Below, piece after piece: positions 35,642-46,756 of a stretch of 64,000 nucleotides of DNA. The DNA is from Sepiola atlantica (lineage: Eukaryota; Mollusca; Cephalopoda; Sepiida; Sepiolidae): NCBI GenBank assembly GCA_963556195.1, contig OY744537.1, positions 19,195,274 to 19,259,273 of the forward strand, in the 5' to 3' direction. The notes under the pieces were generated by a model that saw only the letters and a program-made list of their open reading frames with translations, was not told where the DNA came from and searched no databases. Numbering within the stretch: the first letter of the stretch is position 1; each line of letters begins with the position of its first letter. A program made the position numbers and the translations under genes.

Positions 35642-37734
35642 TTATGCATCATCCGTCAGAAAGCACAACAAAAATTCGTACTCTGTGTTACACCCAAGTA
35701 TCGCAGCTTTGAGCTGCTCACAGCTACGAATACTGTGTCCTGTCCCTTTACAATGTCTGCAATTTAATCGCTGTCTGGCCTTCATGACACTGGGGTCACT
35801 CTTGTCTCATAATCGATTGATACAATCTGATAAATTATCAAACTGATTGGTCTTCCTGGCTTTGTTGATTCGGTATTGTCGAAGAAACTTGTTGTTGGCT
35901 TCAATACCTGACTCGGTGAAATTGAGTAAACCAATACAGCCGTTTTCAGCAATCAACTCTGCACTGTGCCCCAGAACAACATGTGCACTAGATGTGATGT
36001 GGATCCATGGAATTGAAGCAACGTGGAGGTATGTTGTTCTGCAGAATTCTCTGAACTCATCAATCTTAACCTTTCGATCTGAGTTGATGATAGTCAGAAT
36101 CACTGCCATGTTCAGCACCAGTTGTTCGATCTTAGCTCTCAATTCAGAGCTATTAATTCCTTGGGTGAGAAGTTTTCGATTGTAGGTGTTCAACATAACC
36201 TTAGCAATATTCCCAGTTGTGGAGGTTCCAACATGACCAGTTGGATCAGCTTTCTTCAAGGTGATAGATGTTTCTTCCTTGACTCTGGCTTGTATATCCT
36301 CTTTGGCTTGTTTTAGGAATTCTAACGCTCGAGCCACCCTATTTGACACATTTAACTTTGCCTCTGACCAAGACAAATGACCAGCAGTGGCATGGTAGCA
36401 CATTTTAAAGATCATCCAAAACACCGGAGAAGATTGTGGAGAGGGTCATGTTGTTGATGTCTTCTGTTGTGATAGGTTCCTGAGTGACTCCTTTACGAAC
36501 ATCATCTTTCGGTTTTCTTCCAGGGACATGTCCTTTTCACAGATCTCGAGGGTATCTTCTAGGGACCGATCGACCTTGAACCCGGATGATATGAAATCAA
36601 CATCATGACACTGTTCTTTGCTCTTTGTGCAGAAACAACAAAACGCACCACCCAGACCAGATATGGTGTGTGCATTTTGCCATCTATCATGGACATTTTG
36701 GCATGAACTTCAACATTGATAGATTTGTTGAGATAGTCCACCGAGAACTTAACACTTTGTCGTTCCTTCTGAAGATCTGCTACAACTTCAAGTCCTCACG
36801 GGTTTCTCTTCCCATCAACAACATCACTGGACAACAAGATGAAGAGGAGGAGGCATGTGAGGGGTTTTCCCAGAGCACTTCACCATTCACAGTCTTTAGG
36901 TTCTCGATATGGAACATGAACATGATAATGTTGTTTGTGTCGATGGAACCCTTCTGGTTGAAAATGGAATGTCCACCACTGCCATCTAAGCCATTGTGAA
37001 GCGTCATCTGGATCTCGTTGTGTAATGCGGGCAACTGAAGTGATGCAAACAATTGGGCAGATGTAAGTTGCAAGTACTGGAGGCAATGGTACTTCACACC
37101 ACTGTATGGAGTGGCAAGTTTTTGTACTGTTAGCCTCCGCTCCTTCTTAAATTTTAACAGTTTGTCGTACGATAGAAGAACATCAGCTCCAGCATGTTTC
37201 AGGAGTAAACGAATGTCTGTAAATCCGTTTGGTCATTTTGCCACTCTTGTAGATGGCAGATGCAACCTCCAGTGAAACGTGTCAGTCTGGGATGAACTCA
37301 TTGCGTAGGATAGAGTATCCCACTTTAGCAACCTCTTTGTTTTGAAGGTATTTGTTCTTCAGACCGAAGGAAAACATTTTGGTGGGGGAAGTGTTCTGCG
37401 CTTGAGCAGCAGCTTTGGTCGAATCCATATAGTCGCTTAGTCGTCAGCGTTGTTGACGGTCACTGACTTCCTCCAGAGGACGCTTTGCCTTCAGTACATA
37501 GGTGTGACATTAGAACACTACCTTCTCATCAAATGACCTGGATGAACTGACCACTGAACGATTCTTATTTTGTTGCTGCTGAAAGTCTTTGAACACAACT
37601 TGGATGTCAGATAGAAGTGATAAACTAGGTGGGACCTCTAGCTTGGATGAGACCTGTTACATAACTTCATTGAATCAAGATCTCTTGCAGTTCTTGAAAA
37701 TCTCAATGAGAGCAATGTTTGTCATGTCATTCAT
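35642..37734 (-). pseudogene. RAG1-like (RAG1L) transposase, decayed
   Basis: Read on the - strand from a plausible ATG at 37734, sequence of about 700 codons is interrupted by in-frame stops (near 37670, 37530, 37440, 37280 and 35807-35809) and at least three frameshifts (near 37230, 36655 and 36408). Landmarks in RAG1 order: GLDGSGGHS with the first candidate catalytic Asp codon at 36984-36986 (mouse D600 region, CDGMGD); an SCCPVMLLM segment resembling RAG1 LCCKPLCLM; GGAFCCFCTKSKEQCHD, like the RAG1 zinc-binding CTLC; VTQEPITTEDIN, then an Asp pair at 36411-36416 as candidate second acidic residue; YHATAGHLSW; TTGNIAK, like RAG1 GNFARKL; HVVLGHSAELIAENGCIG, like RAG1 HKTLAHVPEIIERDGSIG; FTESGIEANNK, holding the third acidic residue (E codon 35912-35914 or 35900-35902); RINKARKTNQ. 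A CX2CX3GHX4C knuckle and TAA at 35642-35644 close it. Confidence 0.9.
35720..35761 (-). other. C-terminal CX2CX3GHX4C zinc knuckle of the RAG1-like protein
   Basis: After the SDPSVMKARQRLN segment the - strand reads CRHCKGTGHSIRSC. The spacing is exactly CX2CX3GHX4C, the CCGHC motif described for the C-terminal tail of amphioxus ProtoRAG RAG1L, where it contributes to TIR binding. Vertebrate RAG1 lacks it. Confidence 0.8.
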
Positions 37735-38786
37735 TATAGTTGTGTATAGAAAAAAAAAAAAAATTATGACATAATGTGAGATGTTGAAAAATTGAAAATG
37801 GGAAAAATGGAAATATTCAATTTTTCCATTTTTATTTTCAATGTAGGGGAAAACGGGGAAACAACACCAGAGTGGGCATGAATTTAAGGTTGAAAACGAT
37901 AGTGTAAATTGTTTTCAACTTGAGGGAATATTCTCTGTCAATTATAATGGATAAATTTTGAAAAAAACAAGAAAACATTCTTGATTACGGCCAATATTTG
38001 ACTGAAAATAGCTTTAAAAAGGGTAAAACTCAGGATTTTCCAGAAAACAGTGCAGTTTCATGGTTTTCTGATGCTATATTTGGATTCTGCACCCCAAAAA
38101 CATAGGAAAGGTGGTCTGGATTATGAAATTTGAGTAAGAATGACAAGAATTATCTGGATTTATCGTTTCTACGGTCATTGTGGGTTGTCCAAAATTATGA
38201 AAAAATGGGCAAGTTCAAATTTTTTCAGTATGTTAGAATTAAAATGGTTCCCGGGAGTGATTTTTTTTTTTTCATCCAGTTTGATTATAATAGCTTTCTA
38301 TGTCTAGATTCTTATTTGTGAAGAATGAGAAATTTCATTTCGGGGCTTTTTTAAAATCTTTTGTTAAAATATGCCGGCCGGGGGCAAATTTTGTCGTTTT
38401 TTTTATGGAAAAAATGCTCATTTTTATGGTAAATTTTGTGGCAAAATCAAAAAAAAAAACAGGTAAAAATCTTGTTCGTATGTCCCATTATTAATAATGA
38501 AGTAAATTTAGGGCATCTGGCATTATCTAAGGGGCTTATAGGACATATTTAGGGCTTTCTGGGAGAAATTTTCAGCAATTCTTCAGGTGCACCCAAATTT
38601 ACTCCATGGTAAAATCACTGTAGTCGCGATTTCGCAAAAATTCGAAATTCACGAACTTCACACGGGCATATCTTGAGAAATAATTGGAGTTAGAAGACAA
38701 ATGAACCCATTTTTTGCAACCTCAGACTCTGAGCTATTCAAATATATAGGTTTCATAATGATTTGAGGTAGTTGCTAAAAATTCAT

Positions 38787-38815
38787 ATGTCTGCTTGCCA
38801 GCCCACTGTGAGATA
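38787..38815 (-). repeat. Right TSD and terminal inverted repeat of the RAG1-like transposon
   Basis: Read inward on the - strand: CACAGTGGGCT (38810-38800), then CAAGCAGACAT (38797-38787), only 6 nt from the heptamer. The flanking AGATA (38811-38815) matches the left TSD exactly. Confidence 0.87.
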
Positions 38816-39010
38816 ACTGTTCTGATGTGTGAATTAGCGATGAGGCAATTGTGTGCCTAAGTGCGTTTGTTCAACGGATGTGAAGACCTATTTCTTACAC
38901 CCTTCGTCATAGGAGATGATGGTCCATGCTCGAAACTGTTCTAGAATCATGATGTCCATTCTGGACTAGGTGTGGAGAACCTGCCTAACATGTAATGGCA
39001 ACCTCGACAA
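38811..39010 (-). mobile_element. Upstream part of the same retroelement (gag side), right of the RAG1-like insertion
   Basis: On the - strand the frame ending ASSLIHTSEQLS at the insertion point continues, once the transposon and one TSD copy are removed, into APRYSEGLYGKTPAVGLDSR and a CX2C motif left of 35277. This supports the two flanks being one element split by the transposon. No gag domain is recognised with certainty. Confidence 0.5.
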
Positions 39011-39235
39011 AAACGTACACGGCATCCATTGTTCGGGCAATGATCCCCCTCCTCCAACTAGCGGAGTCAAGTGGTGTATCTTGGCCAAACTTCTATTAAA
39101 TATTTGTACCCAGCATTGGGTGGATATAATTGCAAGTTTTTATAATGACTGCTTCCACCAATTGATATAAGAATTAAGTTGGATTTTAATTATATTAACA
39201 GCTTTTCTTTGTCTTTTTTTTTTTTTTCTGTAAAG

Positions 39236-39354
39236 GTTGAAAATACCATCCGATGGCGGACTAAAAAAGATGAAGAAAGCAATGAGATAAAAGATGAAGA
39301 GGGAAAAGTTCTTAAAGAAAGCAACGCTCGGATGGTACGATGGTCTGACGGAAG
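39236..39354 (+). CDS. LEO1: LEO1 core exon (VENTIRWR ... [10 protein letters not shown])
   Basis: A 119-bp exon, acceptor ctgtaaag, phase 0 to phase 2. It encodes [19 protein letters not shown], an insert of about ten residues ([10 protein letters not shown] region, slightly longer than vertebrates), then [10 protein letters not shown]. The donor is AG followed by gtggag, a weak match to GTRAGT, but the split Ser codon (AG plus T) joins correctly to 47231. The intron upstream is about 6.5 kb and holds a retroelement with the RAG1-like transposon nested in it; the intron downstream holds the 387-bp array. Confidence 0.95.
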
Positions 39355-40295
39355 GTGGAGTATTCTTTTCTTTTTTTTTTTTTTTCAATACTGTTTTATT
39401 TTTTGGATTAGATAAATTAATTTTTTTTATATTATCTAATTATTGTAAAAATACGAAACTTTAAATTAAAGTATAAAAAAACTAAATCTGAAAAAGGCCT
39501 TTTATAAAACTTAAAGGAAATCATTGTTATTTCTCCCTCAGTATAATATGCAGGTTATGTGTAATGCAGTTGCCACTGTTATTAAGTGAGGCGGTTAATT
39601 ACCTCCGCCAGTGTTTTTAGTCGAGTTTGTAACTGTTTCTTTGCTTGTATGATCTATTCTCTGTTTCTTTTGTTCCAGCTTATTTGACTCATTGGTCTAG
39701 TGGTCTCCATCAATTTGCCTTTTTGATTTTGGTGTTATACAGATAAAGGCAGATATGCAAAACGCATTTCCAAATAAAAATTCTTGTTTATACTTAATTA
39801 TCAGGCAAAAATAAATATCCTTAAAAAAATTAGGAAAAATTAGCGAGTAGAATTTTAATTAAACATAAAAATCAAATTTATCATATTTTGTATTGGGCTG
39901 ATCATTCACATCCATTTTTGGAGAAGTTGTGACCTATGCCGAAATGACACAGATTTATCTCCCTTGTGTTAATTTACTCTCAATTATTACCTGCGCTGCC
40001 ATAAAATTGATTTTTACGTTTATTAAAAATCTACTCGATAATTTTTCTTAATTTTTTTGAGGATTCTTATTTTTTGCCTGCTACGTAAATATTAAGTTTT
40101 TATTTGGAAATGCGTTTTTCATATGTGCCTTCATCTGTATCAGCACCCTTGTTTGTTTTTATACAGCCAAGCATCCACATCACTTGACCAATCATCAACA
40201 AACTTGTTAAAATTATTGGTCATGATCTAACTTAGAACTGATGTAATTTTGGTATATCTAGGTTAAGATCACAGAAATGGTGAAAGTTACATTTA

Positions 40296-43200
40296 AAAAA
40301 ATTTTTTTTTTTTTATTGAAATCGCTCCAGACAGGGCATGAAACTAACAAGAACGAAATATGATTATCGCAAAGACAGGAGATGTCTATTGACCTTAGTC
40401 TTGAAAAGACCAAGGCTATAGGTAGGAGGAAAACAGGAAGCAGGAAGAGAGTTCCACAAGCTTGCGGTTCTCGGAAAGAAGCTACTAGAATAGGAAGCTG
40501 TATTACAATGAGGTATCAAAACAGTGAATTGATGGAGACCACTAGACCAACGAGTCAAATAAGCTGGAACAAAAGAAACAGAGAATAGGTCACACAATTC
40601 CGAAGAATACATGCCATAATAGTACTTAAAGAAAAGACTGAGACTAGCAACATCACATCTGTGAGAGAGAGGGCGAGGTCTAAAGAAGAAAAAAGAATGG
40701 GGCCAATCAAATTATAGATGTGTTTCTGAACCTTATCATGAACCCTTAAATGGGACAGAGATTCACCAACCCAAATATGACAACAGTACTCATTACATGA
40801 TCTGATCGTAGATTTGTAGAGATAGATAATAGCTTCAGGTGTGAGAAAGTGTTTGGAGCGATCAAGAGAACGGAATTTACGAGAAGCAGAAAGAGCAATG
40901 GACCTAATGTATGAACTCCAGAGTCGATTCCTAGAGACCACTAGATCAACGAATCAAACGAGCTGAAGCAGTGAATAGATCAGCCTATTCTGAAGAACAC
41001 ATGCCATAATAGTATTTATAGAAAAGACTGAGACTATCAACATTACGTTTGTGTAAGAGAGGTTGCAGAGAAGAAGAAAGGGTGGGGGGCCAATCAAATT
41101 ATAGATGTGTTTCTGAACCTTATCATGAACCCTTAAATGGGACAGAGATTCACCAACCCAAATATGACAACAGTACTCATTACATGATCTGATCGTAGAT
41201 TTGTAGAGATAGATAATAGCTTCAGGTGTGAGAAAGTGTTTGGAGCGATCAAGAGAACGGAATTTACGAGAAGCAGAAAGAGCAATGGACCTAATGTATG
41301 AACTCCAGAGTCGATTCCTAGAGACCACTAGATCAACGAATCAAACGAGCTGAAGCAGTGAATAGATCAGCCTATTCTGAAGAACACATGCCATAATAGT
41401 ATTTATAGAAAAGACTGAGACTATCAACATTACGTTTGTGTAAGAGAGGTTGCAGAGAAGAAGAAAGGGTGGGGGGCCAATCAAATTATAGATGTGTTTC
41501 TGAACCTTATCATGAACCCTTAAATGGGACAGAGATTCACCAACCCAAATATGACAACAGTACTCATTACATGATCTGATCGTAGATTTGTAGAGATAGA
41601 TAATAGCTTCAGGTGTGAGAAAGTGTTTGGAGCGATCAAGAGAACGGAATTTACGAGAAGCAGAAAGAGCAATGGACCTAATGTATGAACTCCAGAGTCG
41701 ATTCCTAGAGACCACTAGATCAACGAATCAAACGAGCTGAAGCAGTGAATAGATCAGCCTATTCTGAAGAACACATGCCATAATAGTATTTATAGAAAAG
41801 ACTGAGACTATCAACATTACGTTTGTGTAAGAGAGGTTGCAGAGAAGAAGAAAGGGTGGGGGGCCAATCAAATTATAGATGTGTTTCTGAACCTTATCAT
41901 GAACCCTTAAATGGGACAGAGATTCACCAACCCAAATATGACAACAGTACTCATTACATGATCTGATCGTAGATTTGTAGAGATAGATAATAGCTTCAGG
42001 TGTGAGAAAGTGTTTGGAGCGATCAAGAGAACGGAATTTACGAGAAGCAGAAAGAGCAATGGACCTAATGTATGAACTCCAGAGTCGATTCCTAGAGACC
42101 ACTAGATCAACGAATCAAACGAGCTGAAGCAGTGAATAGATCAGCCTATTCTGAAGAACACATGCCATAATAGTATTTATAGAAAAGACTGAGACTATCA
42201 ACATTACGTTTGTGTAAGAGAGGTTGCAGAGAAGAAGAAAGGGTGGGGGGCCAATCAAATTATAGATGTGTTTCTGAACCTTATCATGAACCCTTAAATG
42301 GGACAGAGATTCACCAACCCAAATATGACAACAGTACTCATTACATGATCTGATCGTAGATTTGTAGAGATAGATAATAGCTTCAGGTGTGAGAAAGTGT
42401 TTGGAGCGATCAAGAGAACGGAATTTACGAGAAGCAGAAAGAGCAATGGACCTAATGTATGAACTCCAGAGTCGATTCCTAGAGACCACTAGATCAACGA
42501 ATCAAACGAGCTGAAGCAGTGAATAGATCAGCCTATTCTGAAGAACACATGCCATAATAGTATTTATAGAAAAGACTGAGACTATCAACATTACGTTTGT
42601 GTAAGAGAGGTTGCAGAGAAGAAGAAAGGGTGGGGGGCCAATCAAATTATAGATGTGTTTCTGAACCTTATCATGAACCCTTAAATGGGACAGAGATTCA
42701 CCAACCCAAATATGACAACAGTACTCATTACATGATCTGATCGTAGATTTGTAGAGATAGATAATAGCTTCAGGTGTGAGAAAGTGTTTGGAGCGATCAA
42801 GAGAACGGAATTTACGAGAAGCAGAAAGAGCAATGGACCTAATGTATGAACTCCAGAGTCGATTCCTAGAGACCACTAGATCAACGAATCAAACGAGCTG
42901 AAGCAGTGAATAGATCAGCCTATTCTGAAGAACACATGCCATAATAGTATTTATAGAAAAGACTGAGACTATCAACATTACGTTTGTGTAAGAGAGGTTG
43001 CAGAGAAGAAGAAAGGGTGGGGGGCCAATCAAATTATAGATGTGTTTCTGAACCTTATCATGAACCCTTAAATGGGACAGAGATTCACCAACCCAAATAT
43101 GACAACAGTACTCATTACATGATCTGATCGTAGATTTGTAGAGATAGATAATAGCTTCAGGTGTGAGAAAGTGTTTGGAGCGATCAAGAGAACGGAATTT

Positions 43201-45669
43201 ACGAGAAGCAGAAAGAGCAATGGACCTAATGTATGAACTCCAGAGTCGATTCCTAGAGACCACTAGATCAACGAATCAAACGAGCTGAAGCAGTGAATAG
43301 ATCAGCCTATTCTGAAGAACACATGCCATAATAGTATTTATAGAAAAGACTGAGACTATCAACATTACGTTTGTGTAAGAGAGGTTGCAGAGAAGAAGAA
43401 AGGGTGGGGGGCCAATCAAATTATAGATGTGTTTCTGAACCTTATCATGAACCCTTAAATGGGACAGAGATTCACCAACCCAAATATGACAACAGTACTC
43501 ATTACATGATCTGATCGTAGATTTGTAGAGATAGATAATAGCTTCAGGTGTGAGAAAGTGTTTGGAGCGATCAAGAGAACGGAATTTACGAGAAGCAGAA
43601 AGAGCAATGGACCTAATGTATGAACTCCAGAGTCGATTCCTAGAGACCACTAGATCAACGAATCAAACGAGCTGAAGCAGTGAATAGATCAGCCTATTCT
43701 GAAGAACACATGCCATAATAGTATTTATAGAAAAGACTGAGACTATCAACATTACGTTTGTGTAAGAGAGGTTGCAGAGAAGAAGAAAGGGTGGGGGGCC
43801 AATCAAATTATAGATGTGTTTCTGAACCTTATCATGAACCCTTAAATGGGACAGAGATTCACCAACCCAAATATGACAACAGTACTCATTACATGATCTG
43901 ATCGTAGATTTGTAGAGATAGATAATAGCTTCAGGTGTGAGAAAGTGTTTGGAGCGATCAAGAGAACGGAATTTACGAGAAGCAGAAAGAGCAATGGACC
44001 TAATGTATGAACTCCAGAGTCGATTCCTAGAGACCACTAGATCAACGAATCAAACGAGCTGAAGCAGTGAATAGATCAGCCTATTCTGAAGAACACATGC
44101 CATAATAGTATTTATAGAAAAGACTGAGACTATCAACATTACGTTTGTGTAAGAGAGGTTGCAGAGAAGAAGAAAGGGTGGGGGGCCAATCAAATTATAG
44201 ATGTGTTTCTGAACCTTATCATGAACCCTTAAATGGGACAGAGATTCACCAACCCAAATATGACAACAGTACTCATTACATGATCTGATCGTAGATTTGT
44301 AGAGATAGATAATAGCTTCAGGTGTGAGAAAGTGTTTGGAGCGATCAAGAGAACGGAATTTACGAGAAGCAGAAAGAGCAATGGACCTAATGTATGAACT
44401 CCAGAGTCGATTCCTAGAGACCACTAGATCAACGAATCAAACGAGCTGAAGCAGTGAATAGATCAGCCTATTCTGAAGAACACATGCCATAATAGTATTT
44501 ATAGAAAAGACTGAGACTATCAACATTACGTTTGTGTAAGAGAGGTTGCAGAGAAGAAGAAAGGGTGGGGGGCCAATCAAATTATAGATGTGTTTCTGAA
44601 CCTTATCATGAACCCTTAAATGGGACAGAGATTCACCAACCCAAATATGACAACAGTACTCATTACATGATCTGATCGTAGATTTGTAGAGATAGATAAT
44701 AGCTTCAGGTGTGAGAAAGTGTTTGGAGCGATCAAGAGAACGGAATTTACGAGAAGCAGAAAGAGCAATGGACCTAATGTATGAACTCCAGAGTCGATTC
44801 CTAGAGACCACTAGATCAACGAATCAAACGAGCTGAAGCAGTGAATAGATCAGCCTATTCTGAAGAACACATGCCATAATAGTATTTATAGAAAAGACTG
44901 AGACTATCAACATTACGTTTGTGTAAGAGAGGTTGCAGAGAAGAAGAAAGGGTGGGGGGCCAATCAAATTATAGATGTGTTTCTGAACCTTATCATGAAC
45001 CCTTAAATGGGACAGAGATTCACCAACCCAAATATGACAACAGTACTCATTACATGATCTGATCGTAGATTTGTAGAGATAGATAATAGCTTCAGGTGTG
45101 AGAAAGTGTTTGGAGCGATCAAGAGAACGGAATTTACGAGAAGCAGAAAGAGCAATGGACCTAATGTATGAACTCCAGAGTCGATTCCTAGAGACCACTA
45201 GATCAACGAATCAAACGAGCTGAAGCAGTGAATAGATCAGCCTATTCTGAAGAACACATGCCATAATAGTATTTATAGAAAAGACTGAGACTATCAACAT
45301 TACGTTTGTGTAAGAGAGGTTGCAGAGAAGAAGAAAGGGTGGGGGGCCAATCAAATTAGAGATACGTTTCTGCACCTTATCAAGAATTCTAAAACGAAAC
45401 AGAGATTAACCAGCCCAAATATGACAACAGTACTCATTATATGATCTGATTGTAGATTTGTAGAGATAGATAATAGCTCCAGGTGTGAGAAAGTGTTTGG
45501 AGCGATAGAGTGAACGGAATTTACGAGAAGCAGAAAGAGCAATGGACCTAATGTATGAACTCCAAGAAAGATTTGATGAGAAAGAAAGACCAAGAAGTTT
45601 CCTCAAGAGCAGAGCCATCCATAAGAATCTCAGGAAGTAAAGGGACACGCCTACGATTGAAAGACACAA
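40296..45669 (-). mobile_element. LINE (Jockey/CR1-like non-LTR retrotransposon) 3' part, internally amplified
   Basis: On the - strand the right end (45669-45406) reads GLSFSSNLSWSSYIRSIALS then a YRSKHFLTPGAIIYLYKS segment, the C-terminal (thumb) end of a LINE reverse transcriptase. The left end (40612-40364) reads FFPRTASLWNSLPASCFPPT, the terminal motif of these LINE proteins, and a poly(A) (poly(T) on the + strand near 40300) follows. Between them a 387-bp segment has been repeated. The same family's tail also occurs near 6930-6990 and 7397-7815. The N-terminal endonuclease and RT core are absent (5' truncated). Confidence 0.85.
40555..45358 (-). repeat. 387-bp tandem array derived from a LINE RT fragment, about 12.4 copies
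   Basis: Units start every 387 bp (40555, 40942, 41329 and so on to 45199, then a partial to about 45358). Eleven central copies appear identical by eye. The leftmost copy (40555-40941) is diverged and merges with the true LINE 3' end. Each unit carries the same 124-codon - strand frame (MVSRNRLWSSYIRS... to LLQLV and TGA). 387 is divisible by three, but a stop in every unit prevents read-through. This looks like recent unequal exchange or rolling amplification, not functional gene copies. Confidence 0.96.
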
Positions 45670-45702
45670 GCTGAGTCTTAACAGAATTAAACAAAACTTT
45701 TG

Positions 45703-46065
45703 TCAATAACTTTGGTTCTGTTCATCATAGAAACTTGCTACTTGGCCCATATTATAGCTAATGAAGCCCCGTATCTTATTTGACCATAACAAATTCGGGT
45801 GTGGTCGAAATTAAGGCAGAATTTTAACTTCTGATGTTTCTCGAAATTTGATGTATGGATCTAATATTCTTTGTATAACAGTAACCACTATGCAAACTTT
45901 TAGCCTGATCAGATAAATAGTTTTTGAGTTATCAGCGTTTCCATGGGATAACTTTGGGAATACTTCATAGAATATGGAGAAGTAAGGCTCAGGTAAGTCT
46001 TTGGACCATCCTTGCATTGTCAGGCGGAGGTATGTAGTCTCACAACTGACTTATGTTCTTGCTAT
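45703..46065 (-). mobile_element. Dispersed repeat, inverted partner of 13022-13384
   Basis: It is the inverse complement of the 13-kb copy, starting right next to the 5' edge of the amplified LINE. Confidence 0.8.
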
Positions 46066-46756
46066 TCTATGAGCCTGAGAACACAAAAGATTCACGAAAA
46101 GAAAGATGAGATCCTTAAAGGATTCGAACATGCACCTACAAAAAGGGACGGATTTAAGTGGCATCAGTTATGAACCAATGGTGAATTGAAAATCGAATTT
46201 GTACTTATAACTCGAATCTCTTGAATTATGAACAATATATGTTTGTTTATTTATATTATTAAACCATGTCTCCTTGATTTATTATAGTTTATTTACTTTA
46301 ATTTACCTATTATAATTACTCAAGATTCATATTCTTGAAATCAGTTAAAACGTGATGATTATAACTGTTATATTGTGTGTGGGAAGGAGTGCAAGTATAG
46401 TCGCTAGGTGTGATGTTGGGTGGGGTAAAATGGGGAAGTGCTAGTAGTTCATGAGAGAGAAGAAGAATTATATGCACCCCCATCAAGGAGTGGAGATGAC
46501 TTGAATATCTCACAGATGTGGGTAAACACTGTATGATATATAAAAATAAGCAGAAATTGTATACAAAATAAATGAAGAATAAGAAATTAAATTCACATCT
46601 GTTTTAATTTTTTTTTTTTTTTTTTTTTTCCAAGTAAAAAAAATAGCCGTTCTGACATTAGTTAAATCAGATATGATTTCTTCTTAACTGTATCTCGTAT
46701 ATGCTTGTGTAAAGTGTAATATTTTCCTATGTGTACACGTGTCTAAATTATTATTA

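Larger units (their letters stand above)
35278..38810 (-). mobile_element. RAG1-like DNA transposon (ProtoRAG/Transib superfamily), 3,533 bp, with TIRs and TSD
   Basis: The left end begins CACAGTGGGCT (35278-35288) and the right end closes with its exact inverse complement AGCCCACTGTG (38800-38810). Both ends are flanked directly by AGATA (35273-35277 and 38811-38815), a perfect 5-bp target-site duplication. RAG recombinase, ProtoRAG and Transib elements make 5-bp duplications and have ends starting CAC. Inside, on the - strand, lies a degenerate RAG1-like transposase (37734-35642). The 5' third (37735-38799) is AT-rich and non-coding, with a small hairpin near 37787-37845. The left 360 bp is non-coding. 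No kelch-repeat RAG2-like gene is visible. It is inserted in a retroelement within a LEO1 intron. The coding decay shows it is a dead copy. Confidence 0.9.

Noticed and set aside
37735..38799. RAG2-like gene in the transposon
   Set aside because: Frames on both strands are short, T/K-rich and lack kelch repeats or a PHD finger.
40555..45198. Twelve tandem genes of 124 codons on the - strand
   Set aside because: Each is the same LINE reverse-transcriptase fragment amplified as a 387-bp satellite, with a stop in every unit and no gene structure.
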